Positions 42,938 through 51,498 of a stretch of DNA of 53,948 nucleotides are shown in pieces. Each line of letters begins with the position of its first letter. Within the stretch, counting starts at the first letter, position 1. The translations under genes were made by a program, and so were the position numbers. This DNA comes from Pseudanabaena cinerea FACHB-1277 (GTDB lineage: Bacteria > Cyanobacteriota > Cyanobacteriia > Pseudanabaenales > Pseudanabaenaceae): positions 1-53,948 of the forward strand of contig NZ_JACJPY010000024.1 in NCBI RefSeq assembly GCF_014696345.1, read 5' to 3'. A model generated the notes under the pieces. That model was not told the origin of the DNA, searched no databases, and saw nothing but the letters and a program-made list of their open reading frames with translations.

Positions 42938-43259
42938 GGTCGACAATAATAATCTATGGAATTTATCGAGATTATACAGATCAAGTCAAGACATCAGCAT
43001 CGGCTAAGGCACTTGATCCGTCTCTCTGTCATAATACTGCGTGAATTTAGCAGCAAACAATGATAAAAACTTGTAAGCTTTTACTCAGTAGATTTGGCTA
43101 ACAAACCAAGATGCTTGCTATCATTGTCAGCAAAAGCCGCCAATCTACCTTTTGGCGATCGCCACAATGTCATAAGCACCACAATCACCCGAATTACTAA
43201 TAAATTACTCACAATTTACTAGCAGTCTATTTACCAAACCAACTGAGGAGTTATCAGCA
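42938..43259. other. Divergent regulatory region between ftsE and response regulator
   Basis: These 322 bases have no gene. They include a HIP1 site near 43157, and GAGGAG at 43244-43249 serves the downstream GTG start. Promoters for both directions are expected here, but I see no clear operator. Confidence 0.5.
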
Positions 43260-43829
43260 GTGGCAGCGCACAAAATACTTGTAATCGATGATAGTCGCGT
43301 AATTCGTAACATGGTACGCGATATGCTCCCGCCAGCAAACTTTGAGGTTATGGAGGCAGCCGATGGCATTAAAGGACTAGAAATGATCCAACAGCAAAAG
43401 CCTTGGATGATCATGTTAGATTTTTTGCTGCCAAGAATGAGCGGGTTTGAGGTATACGAATCATTACAGCAAAATCCTGAGTTAAGAAGGATTCCTCTAA
43501 TCTTGATGTCTGGGCGTAAGGAAGAAGTAACCAGCAAAATTCCTGAGCCCTTTGAAGATAAGCACCTTGTATTTGTCGAAAAGCCCTTTGAGCAGAAGGA
43601 ATTAATTGCGGCAATCAAAAAAGCGATGGTGCTTTCACAAAAATTGCCACCCCTTTCTGTCATTCCCACCTCACCTTCCGTTTCTGAACCCACACCATTG
43701 CCTAGCGACGACTTACTCAAGCGCATTCAAGAGCTTGAAGCTAAGCAAACCGCCCTTGAGCATCAACTCTCAACTCAGCAAAAGCAATTCCAGCAGTTAG
43801 TCGATTTCATCAAAAAGAAACTAAAATGA
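43260..43829 (+). CDS. Response regulator (receiver domain) with C-terminal coiled coil
   Basis: The 189-aa protein has one receiver domain (residues 4-122) with acidic pocket Asp10-Asp11, phosphoacceptor Asp54 (MLDFLLPRMSG), the Ser of ILMSG and the Lys of FVEKPF. A Pro/Ser/Thr linker follows (about residues 128-150), and a coiled coil ends the protein (about 155-189, IQELEAKQTALEHQL) where a DNA-binding domain would be in classic regulators. It therefore probably acts through protein contacts. GTG 43260 has GAGGAG at 43244-43249. No kinase gene is adjacent. Confidence 0.88.
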   Translation: MAAHKILVIDDSRVIRNMVRDMLPPANFEVMEAADGIKGLEMIQQQKPWMIMLDFLLPRMSGFEVYESLQQNPELRRIPLILMSGRKEEVTSKIPEPFEDKHLVFVEKPFEQKELIAAIKKAMVLSQKLPPLSVIPTSPSVSEPTPLPSDDLLKRIQELEAKQTALEHQLSTQQKQFQQLVDFIKKKLK

Positions 43830-44545
43830 TTTAATTTGTCCAAGCATTAGATAATCCAATCATTATGATTACAATTCATCTATGATACAGCCGATTGAGG
43901 CTTTGAGTAGTACAGAGATATCTTTGAAAGCGTTACCTCCCGTCACTTTCAAGAATATTTCTAGGTTTTAAGTAAGCGCAAAGCGCTGTAATTCATGGAT
44001 GGATTGTATTTTGTTTATTGACATATCTTGGCAACCGCTAATATTGACTCATCCAGCTTGCCGAAAACTACTGACTCCGCTTAGCTGCAACGATTTTAAA
44101 GATTAACTATACCAACGACAGTTAAAATGCAGCATCTTCGATAAAGTATCCCGCATACCTCTTCAGGATGGAATTAACTGAAACTTAAACATATCTCCTG
44201 ATAGCCGTTAGGGAATAGTCTAGAATTATGTAGGAGTGTTAAAACACAGTTAAAAAAAATGTAGTTTTTTGGCTGTTTGAGACAACACCAAACTGTGATG
44301 AAAATGTCCATGAATCATCAAATATAGGAGAATATAATAAATTTTACAGTTTGAATTGCTGATCAGATGCCTTTAGTCTCTAGATTCATCTGGACATATG
44401 CTTGTCTAGTATTACTCATCTATGTGAAAGGTCTCTTAGATCGGAAGTCAAACGATAATTTTTGATGTTCAAATTTTTGCATTCTTGATATTTTCGTTTC
44501 TTTATTTTCGTTTCATTCATTGGATATCTAGCTAAGTATCACACC
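43830..44545. other. Long non-coding region upstream of folE
   Basis: Over 700 bases carry no credible gene. One interspersed hairpin element (43886-43990, minus) lies near the left end. The rest is A/T rich without evident repeats, and the folE promoter or leader is expected in the right part. Confidence 0.55.
43886..43990 (-). repeat. Interspersed ~100-bp hairpin element, copy E
   Basis: On the minus strand it reads AGCGCTTTGCGCTTACTTAA, then AACCTAGAAATATTC. A stem TTGAAAG/CTTTCAA with flanking AGAAATAT/ATATCTCT follows, and it ends with GTACTACTCAAAGCCTCAAT and CGGCTGTAT. It is one of the most complete copies, with both hairpins. Confidence 0.62.
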
Positions 44546-45313
44546 ATGACGATCAGTATCTCTCGCACTCTCAACAATAATAGTTCTGAGAATGAATTCA
44601 AAGCAGCAAAAGTTTTAGAATCTTTACCCACGCGCAAGCCAATTTCGCAAATTATTCGCGATCGCGTCATTGCGGCTGGCGATCCATTTTTTGCCAATGA
44701 CTCAATCGCCCATCACATCAGCGAGTTGGAGCGAGAGGAATTAAAAAAAGAAATTGAGGTCAAGCTGCAAAGTGTTTTTGATTCTTTGGTTATTGATACT
44801 GCCAATGATCACAACACTCAAGAGACGGCAAAACGGGTGGCAAAAATGTATGTGGATGAAGTGTTTAAAGGTCGCTATCATCCTATGCCCAAGGTCACAG
44901 ATTTTCCTAATGCCAAGGAGCTAGACGAAATTTATACCCTAGGTCCAATTTCCGTGCGTTCAGCCTGCTCACATCATTTTGTGCCAATAGTGGGGCAAGC
45001 TTGGATCGGCATCGTCCCTAGCGATCGCGTAATTGGCATTTCTAAATTTAATCGAATTGTTGATTGGGTGATGAGTCGCCCCCACATTCAAGAGGAAGCG
45101 GCGATCATGGTGGCAGATACCATCGAAAATTTGATTAAGCCCAAAGGTCTAGCATTTGTGATTAAAGCTCAGCATATGTGCATGACTTGGCGTGGGGTCA
45201 AAGAGCCTGAGACTAAAATGGTTAACTCGATCGTGCGCGGCTCCTTTAGAAATGATCCTTACATGAAGAAAGAGTTTTTTGACCTAATTCGCGCTCATGG
45301 TTTTGGTGATTAA
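44546..45313 (+). CDS. folE: GTP cyclohydrolase I
   Basis: The 255-aa enzyme converts GTP to dihydroneopterin triphosphate, the first step to folate and pterin cofactors. The zinc site and catalytic segment ACSHHFVPIVGQAWIGIVP, the GISKFNRIVDW loop, RPHIQEE, and the second Cys in KAQHMCMTWRGVKEP are all present. The N-terminal 60 residues (with LPTRKPISQIIRDR) are a longer, variable leader than in E. coli FolE. In cyanobacteria the product also feeds pteridine glycosides and possibly molybdopterin-like pathways. The gene stands alone after a long leader and before repeat copy B. Confidence 0.95.
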   Translation: MTISISRTLNNNSSENEFKAAKVLESLPTRKPISQIIRDRVIAAGDPFFANDSIAHHISELEREELKKEIEVKLQSVFDSLVIDTANDHNTQETAKRVAKMYVDEVFKGRYHPMPKVTDFPNAKELDEIYTLGPISVRSACSHHFVPIVGQAWIGIVPSDRVIGISKFNRIVDWVMSRPHIQEEAAIMVADTIENLIKPKGLAFVIKAQHMCMTWRGVKEPETKMVNSIVRGSFRNDPYMKKEFFDLIRAHGFGD

Positions 45314-45374
45314 AAAACACGCGAGTAGCTTATAGCGCTGACCTCTTACATTCTTGTCGCAAGTGACTTACAAA

Positions 45375-45474
45375 GCTCTACGCTGATTTACAACCCCGAC
45401 AACTTTTCAGAGGCAATGCGCCCTGCCGCTTTTGAAAAGTTGTCTGTGCTACTCAAAGCCTCAATAAGCTACAT
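45375..45474 (+). repeat. Interspersed ~100-bp hairpin element, copy B
   Basis: It begins near TCTACGCTGATTTACAACC. The main stem is GACAACTTTTCA with TGAAAAGTTGTC, a different sequence from other copies but again fully paired. The end is CTACTCAAAGCCTCAATAAG. It lies between folE and the next gene. Confidence 0.6.
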
Positions 45475-45539
45475 AACTTTTAATCAAAAGTCGGATATTT
45501 TGATTCCTTCCCCAAAGTCCAAGCATAAATTAACTTAGA

Positions 45540-46223
45540 ATGACCTGCTTAACCAGTTTTCCAAAGTTATTTGTAACGCCATTTGTAATGTCTTTTGTAA
45601 TGCCAAACTTTTTCAAAAATATTCTTTACTCTGTTTTCTATCAACTAGTTGCAACATATCGTGTTCGCCAGATTAGCAAAGCGATCGCCTGTATTGGTGC
45701 GAGTTTACTTCTAGCGATCGGGTTAAACCTAACAACTAGCCCCCAATCCGTAGAAGCAAAGCTCACCGATGATACTTATGATGGCAACATTTTTGCTCTC
45801 TATGGCGGCAATGGCTCCATCGTGCCAGCTCGCATCAACCTTGCCCAATCACTAAAGCAAGGACGCGCCGCCATGCTAGTTTTTTATATTGATGATAGTA
45901 GCGACTGCAAGAGATTCTCACCAATCCTCAACCTTGCTCAAGCACAATATGGTAAAAATTTAACCCTAATCCCTGTATCCGTTGACAGCTTAGACTTACA
46001 GAGGTCAGATTATCAGCCCACCGAAGAAGCTTACTATTATCGTGGCGTAGTACCTCAGACCGTATTAATATCTGATCAGGGTGAGAAGAATTTTGACCAA
46101 GAAGGGGTATTTGGCTTTGAAGAATTAGATGCGGCTATTCGTAATCTATTTAAATTGCCAATAGCTCCGCCATCCCAAAGGTTCCGAAAAACCAATCAAC
46201 CTATTAATGAGGTAAATCCTTAA
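45540..46223 (+). CDS. Thioredoxin-like thylakoid protein, PSI accumulation factor type
   Basis: The 227-aa protein has a hydrophobic segment (about residues 45-65, AIACIGASLLLAIGLNL) and then a thioredoxin-like fold. It includes LVFYIDDSSDCKRFSPIL, with one Cys where CxxC thioredoxins have two, and GVVPQTVLIS with the cis-Pro. This matches the cyanobacterial family related to Synechocystis slr1796, which I recall as needed for photosystem I accumulation. The single cysteine argues against a classic disulphide reductase. The start is uncertain: ATG 45540, 45588 and 45600 are in frame, and the leader contains imprecise repeats of TTTGTAATG. Confidence 0.75.
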   Translation: MTCLTSFPKLFVTPFVMSFVMPNFFKNILYSVFYQLVATYRVRQISKAIACIGASLLLAIGLNLTTSPQSVEAKLTDDTYDGNIFALYGGNGSIVPARINLAQSLKQGRAAMLVFYIDDSSDCKRFSPILNLAQAQYGKNLTLIPVSVDSLDLQRSDYQPTEEAYYYRGVVPQTVLISDQGEKNFDQEGVFGFEELDAAIRNLFKLPIAPPSQRFRKTNQPINEVNP

Positions 46224-46240
46224 CAAAGCTCAAACCAAAA

Positions 46241-46333
46241 AAGCTTTAAAAGCCATGCAAAGCATGGCTTTTAAAGCTGCTCTTGTGATTCGTTTGAGTT
46301 TGAAGACCTGCAAGCCAGCACAAAGCGCTTTAC
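46241..46333 (-). repeat. Interspersed hairpin element, copy H, with a perfect 17-bp stem
   Basis: On the + strand AGCTTTAAAAGCCATGC (46242-46258) pairs fully with 46262-46278 over a 3-base loop. Beyond it, GTTTGAGTTTGAAGACCTGC and AGCACAAAGCGCTTTAC match the 5' block of the family in minus orientation (compare copy F). No U tract follows the stem directly. Confidence 0.5.
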
Positions 46334-46334
46334 T

Positions 46335-46370
46335 AAAAAAAGAAAGACTTGATCAAGCCTTTCTTTTTTT
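46335..46370. terminator. Bidirectional terminator between the thioredoxin-like gene and hup
   Basis: AAAAAAAGAAAG (46335-46346) pairs with CTTTCTTTTTTT (46359-46370). One mismatch and a CTT/AAG extension enclose a GATC loop. The A and T runs on both sides allow termination of both converging transcripts. Confidence 0.8.
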
Positions 46371-46388
46371 ATGGCTATTCAAAAAGCA

Positions 46389-46691
46389 TTAGTCTTCAGC
46401 AGGAGGACTGACTTGCTCTTTGAAAGACTTACCTGCGGAGAAAGCAGGTACTTTGGTCGCAGGAATTTCCATCTTTTCTCCAGTTTTAGGATTACGCCCT
46501 TCTCTAGCTTTGCGTTCGCGAGCTTCAAAGGAGCCAAATCCCACTAAAGTAACTTTATCTCCACCAGCAACGGTGTCGATAATTACTTCTAGAGTGGCAG
46601 ACAAAACTTCGTCGGCAGTCTTTTTGTTGATTTGCACGCCTTTTTCGGATGTTTTTTTGGCAATCGCATCAACTAGTTCACCTTTGTTCAT
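46389..46691 (-). CDS. hup: Histone-like DNA-binding protein HU
   Basis: The 100-aa protein is an HU-family nucleoid protein: MNKGELVDAIAKKTSEKG at the start, VTLVGFGSFEARERKAREGR, then the DNA-arm region RNPKTGEKMEIPATKVPAFSAGK with the conserved Arg-Asn-Pro and the intercalating Pro. The C-terminal seven residues (SPPAED) are acidic, longer than E. coli HU. It bends DNA as a homodimer. The ATG at 46691 has GGGGAAA upstream. It is single and has its own terminator. Confidence 0.95.
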   Translation of the reverse strand: MNKGELVDAIAKKTSEKGVQINKKTADEVLSATLEVIIDTVAGGDKVTLVGFGSFEARERKAREGRNPKTGEKMEIPATKVPAFSAGKSFKEQVSPPAED

Positions 46692-47142
46692 AGGTTTCCC
46701 CTTTTTATAAATAGGAATTGATTATGGGTTAAATCTCAAAGCAAACATCGTGCGATCGCTCTTTGCGAAACCCGCACTGACTATGACTTCTGATTGCTTA
46801 TTCTAATAGTAACTTGCCACTTGTGTATATACGTAATGGTTAATTTATATGGATTTGAGCAGCTTTTTTCAAATACTTATTGGCGCAATTCTCTATAAAA
46901 TTCTCAAGATCCTTACCAGGAAAGGCTTTTAAGGTTTTGAGTAAATTGCTAATCAGTGTAACCTATGTAGGGCAAGCACTTCACAAAAGTTCAATATAGA
47001 TTGGCAAAACTCTGAGATCAAGTATTTTGCCCAAATCAAAAAACGGCTACGCCTTAAAGCCCAGAAATACTCTTGAGATCAGCGCAAAGCAATAATCTCA
47101 AAAGTATTTCTGCACTACTCAAAGCCTTGATAGGCTGTAGTA
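46692..47142. other. Non-coding region upstream of hup
   Basis: These 451 bases carry no gene. The part next to hup should hold its promoter; the left end of tpiA is preceded by repeat copy C. No other repeat or motif stands out. Confidence 0.55.
47046..47140 (+). repeat. Interspersed ~100-bp hairpin element, copy C
   Basis: The main stem is nearly perfect: AGAAATACTCTTGAGAT (47063-47079) pairs with ATCTCAAAAGTATTTCT (47095-47111), around a loop containing GCGCAAAGC. It ends with CACTACTCAAAGCCTTGATA and GGCTGTAG. It abuts the 3' end of tpiA and would form the 3' end of its antisense strand. Confidence 0.65.
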
Positions 47143-47877
47143 TTAAGGCTGATAATTAACAATACGTGCAAAACCCGCAGGATCGAGGCTAGCGCCGCCA
47201 ACTAGCACCCCATCGATTTCTGGCTGAGCCATAATTTCATCAATGTTATCGGGTTTGACAGAACCACCATATTGAATAGTCATATTTTGATGGTCGAGTT
47301 TGCTGCGAATTAGGCCAATAACTCGATTTGCCTCACTGGACTGGCAAGTATCGCCTGTACCGATCGCCCAGATTGGTTCGTAGGCTATGATCAAGTTGCT
47401 TTGATCAACATCGACTAGGGCATTGGCAAGCTGAGAAAAAATCCAAGTTTCAGTTTCGTTGTTATCACGCTGTAGCTTGCTTTCGCCAACACAGAGTATG
47501 GGAGTGATGCCGTGGGCTTGAGCAGTTTTGATGCGCTTGTTTACCGTGTCATCAGTTTCGCCAAAAAATTGACGACGTTCGCTGTGACCGATGACGGCGT
47601 ACTTAATACCAAGTTCTACCAACATCGGCGCAGAGATTTCGCCAGTAAATGCACCACTGTCAGCCCAATGCACATTTTGAGCGCCAATACTGAGACTAGG
47701 GCAAGCTACTGAGGGCAATATTGTTTGGACAATGGCAAGGTTTGTGTAAGGTACACAAATGATAATTTGTTGATCGGCGATCGCTTGCAGATGCTTAGGA
47801 AATTCCGAAAAGAATGCTTTGGCTTCAGACTGGTTTTTGTACATTTTCCAGTTGCCAGCAATAACGACTTTACGCAA
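47143..47877 (-). CDS. tpiA: Triosephosphate isomerase
   Basis: The 244-aa TIM-barrel enzyme interconverts dihydroxyacetone phosphate and glyceraldehyde-3-phosphate in glycolysis and the Calvin cycle. It has the active-site Lys in AGNWKMYKN, the catalytic His in [15 protein letters not shown], the catalytic Glu in [11 protein letters not shown], loop 6 residues and the phosphate-binding IQYGGSVKP and GVLVGGASL. The start is a TTG at 47877: a stop lies two codons upstream and no ATG is near. AGAGGT lies about ten bases before it. Confidence 0.96.
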   Translation of the reverse strand: MRKVVIAGNWKMYKNQSEAKAFFSEFPKHLQAIADQQIIICVPYTNLAIVQTILPSVACPSLSIGAQNVHWADSGAFTGEISAPMLVELGIKYAVIGHSERRQFFGETDDTVNKRIKTAQAHGITPILCVGESKLQRDNNETETWIFSQLANALVDVDQSNLIIAYEPIWAIGTGDTCQSSEANRVIGLIRSKLDHQNMTIQYGGSVKPDNIDEIMAQPEIDGVLVGGASLDPAGFARIVNYQP

Positions 47878-48110
47878 CGCTTATATACCTCTGATTAAAA
47901 ATCACTTTAAAAATTGTTGTTCAAGATAGTGCTAGGGGGTAGCTATTTTAGTGAAAACTCTGCTTTATGGCGGCGCAGTTTAGCAAGATCACCAAAACAA
48001 ATCACCAAAAGCTGATGCGCTTCACCAAAAGCCGATGCACTATGGCTTTATTACTTTTTCGTACTGCTTATTCTATCTAAAAATGGGCTTGATTACGGCT
48101 CTTGATTTTC

Positions 48111-48230
48111 TCTACAGAGATTTGCGCTGACTTAAAATCCGTATTAAAACCCGTAAATACTGCCCAAAGCGTCTCAAAGCAATGCTTTCAAAAATATTTA
48201 TGTACTACCTAAAGCCTTAATAAGCTGCAT
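48111..48230 (+). repeat. Interspersed ~100-bp hairpin element, copy D
   Basis: It begins with TTTGCGCTGACTTAAAATCC, continues to AAACCCGTAAATACTG, and ends GTACTACCTAAAGCCTTAAT, then AAGCTGCAT. The stem AAATACT-CAAAGC / GCTTTCAAAAATATTT is imperfect here. Confidence 0.58.
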
Positions 48231-48313
48231 TTTGATTGCTACTTGCTTAAGACTTACCAAAAACAATATTGTTTTTTGGTTTTAGAATCTAAAAACTTGC
48301 CCCAAAAACTCAA

Positions 48314-48341
48314 TGAGTCTAGCAGAAGGCTGCTAGACTCA
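48314..48341. terminator. 12-bp perfect hairpin in the long gap
   Basis: TGAGTCTAGCAG pairs with CTGCTAGACTCA around AAGG. On the minus strand it is followed by a weak T run (GAGTTTTT), so it could terminate a minus-strand transcript from the 48814-49947 gene. The distance of about 470 bases makes this uncertain. Confidence 0.45.
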
Positions 48342-48498
48342 TGTCTTAATATAATTCAATTAGTTATTTTACTAGGGTTTACTCAGGCGTGTTCGGCATT
48401 GATCAACTATGCATCTTAGCCTTCTATTCTAACCTAAATTAGCTTGTCTCTGTGCAGTTCAATGATTTAGCACAATGATATGTAACACATTAGGAACC

Positions 48499-48636
48499 AT
48501 GCTGCTCAATCTAGAAGACCTTGGCAAAACTTAAGGCTACGGAAGCTATCAAAGCTACACCGATCTTTGGATTCAGCACTTCCCTGTAAAGATCGTGGAA
48601 TCGCTGGGAGCAACAAAGCGTCAATCCTTATATTGA
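48499..48636 (+). pseudogene. Possible relic of an unidentified gene
   Basis: From ATG 48499 a frame of 46 codons is interrupted by one TAA (48532-48534) and ends with TGA at 48634-48636. The encoded residues after the stop (YGSYQSYTDLWIQHFPVKI) look like natural protein. No family is recognised, and the 5' or 3' remainder is missing. It may be a degraded insert. Confidence 0.3.
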
Positions 48637-48813
48637 CTAGTGACTCTTTCTTTTTGCCTCTCCTTTCTTAATTTCAGAAATCTAATTTAAAGATCTAAGT
48701 TAGGTTTGCTTTGGATTGAGTTGCTCTGTCTCTTGTGCTGATGTATATATACTAACTTAGGACTGTACAGTAATTGCTATTTGTTTACATAAGTTTATAG
48801 TTCTTGCAGCGCC

Positions 48814-49947
48814 CTAGGCTAGGAAATTCATTCCGAAAACAATAAATCCCCCAATTAAGCTGGTTGCATTGGTTAGCAAACTAATCAGTAGTGACTGCCG
48901 TATGGGTAATTGTTCAAGACTTAGTGTTGAGATCAACCATGCTTCGTACACTATGGCAAAGACTTCAGAGGCTGGCATTGTCAGTCGATAGGGAATTCCT
49001 GTGACGATAGGGAATCTGTTGCCATAGCCAAACCAGAGAGCGCCAAAAATGCCGATTATGTTCAGAACAATGAAAGCAAGTATCGACACAAGAATAATTC
49101 TCTTAGATGAATCTCTACGTCTGTTGTAAATTATCAGACCATAGAGGATTGCTATGATCAAAGAGCTAATCCCTAGATAGCGCCCCAAGAGTAGTTGAAA
49201 AGCTTCTAGGGATGGAAAAAATGACCAGACTACTGGATAGCTAAATAAATTAACCACCGCGATCGCTGTTAATGTTCTCCAAAATTTTGGTTTAGGTGTT
49301 TTTTGCCACCACAGGAAAGGTGCTGCTATTAATAACTCAGAAACAATTGTTAGCAGCCAACCAGTAAAGAACATCTGGCGAGTATATTCTTGCAAAGGCG
49401 TGAACAGAGGGTATAAGTACCAATCCTCCTCTTGAATTACCTGTAATGAGTCATTAGTGATTTGCACTTGCCATAAACCACTTAAGGGAAAAAATGTACT
49501 TTGTCCTTGGGGATCTTTTAAAGCGGGATTACTAAGACGCAGGCGATCGCTGAACTGTCCAATCAGTCGAAACCATCGCTTGGACTGCTCTTTAGCTTGA
49601 TTCTGTTGGTTAGCATAGGTATTGACTGTATCAAGAAGTAAGCAACGATTTTCGGCGCAGCCAAAACGGTAGGTGTTTCTAGTCTGTGAGGTAATAGCAT
49701 TGGGCTGTAGACAGGCTTTGTCACGGCATTCACCGTATTGTATGAGCAAAGTTGGCTGCTCGCAGATTTCTGTATTGCATTCTACTATCTGTAGTCCTTG
49801 AAGGGTTTTCTGCCCTGAGGGGTAGGAGAAAACAAACCAATTCATCGGTGGCGGCGGCGGCGCATTGGCAATAGCAGGCAAGACAAATAGGCTAAGGATT
49901 ATCAAGATCACCAAAATCTTGATTAGATTTGACAACTTCTTTTTCAT
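48814..49947 (-). CDS. Membrane protein with Cys-rich extracytoplasmic domain, unknown function
   Basis: The 377-aa protein begins with a signal/anchor (about residues 8-28, ILVILIILSLFVLPAIA) followed by APPPPPMNW. Its first 170 residues are extracytoplasmic with six cysteines in Cx4-8C spacing (ECNTEIC, CRDKAC, CAENRC), which suggests three disulphides. About six membrane segments follow (residues 195-375). No family is recognised. It follows rnz on the same strand after 35 bases, so it may be co-transcribed, but a functional link is not evident. Confidence 0.75.
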   Translation of the reverse strand: MKKKLSNLIKILVILIILSLFVLPAIANAPPPPPMNWFVFSYPSGQKTLQGLQIVECNTEICEQPTLLIQYGECRDKACLQPNAITSQTRNTYRFGCAENRCLLLDTVNTYANQQNQAKEQSKRWFRLIGQFSDRLRLSNPALKDPQGQSTFFPLSGLWQVQITNDSLQVIQEEDWYLYPLFTPLQEYTRQMFFTGWLLTIVSELLIAAPFLWWQKTPKPKFWRTLTAIAVVNLFSYPVVWSFFPSLEAFQLLLGRYLGISSLIIAILYGLIIYNRRRDSSKRIILVSILAFIVLNIIGIFGALWFGYGNRFPIVTGIPYRLTMPASEVFAIVYEAWLISTLSLEQLPIRQSLLISLLTNATSLIGGFIVFGMNFLA

Positions 49948-49982
49948 ACAATCTGGGTTGTAAGTCGGTGCAAAGAGCTTTT

Positions 49983-50924
49983 TTAGTTGATCGGCATTGA
50001 TGCAGCGATGTCATAGGTCATGAAGTCATGGGCGGGAATCGTATTGGCAAAAATCATGCGGGCTTCCTTGACTAAATCCTCTAGCAAAATGGCATTGCCG
50101 GGGGCATAGCGCGGACTGAAATGGGTCATGATCAATTGCTTGACATTGGCTAGAAGTGCCACTTGTGCCGCCATTGTGCTAGTTGAGTGCAACCTTTGAA
50201 AAGCCATTTCGGAATCTTGATGGGCAAAGGTGGCTTCATGGATTAATACATCAGCATTTTGGGCGAGGTCGACTGCGCTATCACAGAAAATCGTATCGGT
50301 GCAGTAGGCAATCTTGCGTCCTATTTGTGGCTCTCCGCAAAGCTCTTTGCCATTGATCATCCGCCCATCGGCAAGGGTGATCACTTTGCCCTGTTTGAGT
50401 TCGCCAAAAATAGGTCCTGGGGTAATATTCATGGCGATCGCCCGATTTACATCAAATTTGCCAGCGCGATCGCGTTCCACTAAGCGATAGCCAAAGGCTG
50501 TCACCTTATGCTTGAGGGGAGCCGCCATTACATAAAATTCCTTGTCTTCCCAAACTAAACCTTCCTTAACCCGATGTACTTTAATGGAATAGGAAAGGCG
50601 GGTTTCGCTATAGCGCAAACAAGCATCTAGATATTCGCCCAAACCAGAGGGACCATAGAGATCGATATGGCTGACATTGCCTGCCATACCACAGCTTGCC
50701 AGTAATCCTGGCAAACCAAAAATGTGATCGCCATGCAGGTGAGTTACAAAAATTTTCGTAATTTGACTGATTTTGACATCACTTCTCAGTAACTGATGTT
50801 GGGTGGCTTCGCCGCAGTCCAATAGCCAAGCTTCTGCACGTTGGGGCAACCGCACAGCAATGCTAGACACATTGCGTCCACGGGTGGGAACTCCTGAACT
50901 AGTACCAAGAAAAGTGATTTGCAT
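49983..50924 (-). CDS. rnz: Ribonuclease Z
   Basis: The 313-aa metallo-beta-lactamase-fold nuclease trims tRNA 3' ends. The N-terminus MQITFLGTSSGVPTRGRN, zinc motif THLHGDHIFGLPGLL, LLDCGEATQHQLL, the HEATFAHQD segment and the late LIMTHFSPRY are typical of the short form RNase Z. Length fits. The ATG at 50924 lies two bases after the stop of the OmpA gene, so the two are probably translated together. Confidence 0.95.
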   Translation of the reverse strand: MQITFLGTSSGVPTRGRNVSSIAVRLPQRAEAWLLDCGEATQHQLLRSDVKISQITKIFVTHLHGDHIFGLPGLLASCGMAGNVSHIDLYGPSGLGEYLDACLRYSETRLSYSIKVHRVKEGLVWEDKEFYVMAAPLKHKVTAFGYRLVERDRAGKFDVNRAIAMNITPGPIFGELKQGKVITLADGRMINGKELCGEPQIGRKIAYCTDTIFCDSAVDLAQNADVLIHEATFAHQDSEMAFQRLHSTSTMAAQVALLANVKQLIMTHFSPRYAPGNAILLEDLVKEARMIFANTIPAHDFMTYDIAASMPIN

Positions 50925-50926
50925 AT

Positions 50927-51475
50927 TTAGTCGTCTACAACAATCTCAATGCGGTTGTTACCGCTAACTTTGTCTGCGCTATTACTCAAAGGGCGACTAG
51001 CGCCATAGCCCACTACCATCCATTGATAGGTACGCTCTCCCCTTAGTTTTGCTAAATATTGCTGCACGGCATTTGCCCTTAAATAGGATAGGTTGAGAGC
51101 ATCAACGCCACTGGCAACATCTGTATGTCCATTGATTCTAATCTTTCTGCCTGTACTTAGGGGCAACTGCGCGGCAACTTTATCAAGCAGTTGAAAACTA
51201 TCGGTTTTAATTTTGGCAGTGCCGCTATCAAATAGCGCATCGGCGGATAGGGTAAACTGCTGTTTTTTGCTAAAAATATTGATCTCCGATGGTTGCCATA
51301 CCCATTCGGGTCGCATGATCGCGATCGCTAGTCCGATGCCGATACCCGCGATCGCGCCTATCCCCAAAACTACACCACGAACAAGCAGTCGCAACCAAGG
51401 GCGATCTGGCTTCTGCCCCACGGGGTTTGTGACTGCTTTAGATAGAGATTTATCGGGAGTGGGTGAATTGGTCAC
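50927..51475 (-). CDS. Membrane-anchored OmpA-family protein
   Basis: The 182-aa protein has a basic cytosolic start, one membrane segment (about residues 32-50, GVVLGIGAIAGIGIGLAIA) and an OmpA-like peptidoglycan-binding domain (about residues 75-182). The latter shows LSADALFDSGTAKIK, INGHTDVASG, LSYLRANAVQQYLA and NRIEIVV. As it lacks a barrel, it should link the inner membrane to the wall. The GTG at 51475 is the first start in frame. Its stop is next to the rnz start (2-base gap). Confidence 0.87.
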   Translation of the reverse strand: MTNSPTPDKSLSKAVTNPVGQKPDRPWLRLLVRGVVLGIGAIAGIGIGLAIAIMRPEWVWQPSEINIFSKKQQFTLSADALFDSGTAKIKTDSFQLLDKVAAQLPLSTGRKIRINGHTDVASGVDALNLSYLRANAVQQYLAKLRGERTYQWMVVGYGASRPLSNSADKVSGNNRIEIVVDD

Positions 51476-51498
51476 TACAAGTTTTGCAACTTTGATAA

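Larger units (their letters stand above)
47878..48813. other. Long non-coding region between tpiA and the membrane protein gene
   Basis: The largest gap in the window (936 bases) contains a 20-base direct repeat near 48002 and 48022 (TCACCAAAAGCTGATGCGCT type), hairpin element D, a 12-bp perfect stem at 48314-48341, and a possible gene relic at 48499-48636. No intact gene was found. Confidence 0.6.

Noticed and set aside
48002-48041. 20-base direct repeat (TCACCAAAAGC-GATGC) as an iteron origin
   Set aside because: There are only two copies, and no replication gene or DnaA boxes were seen nearby.
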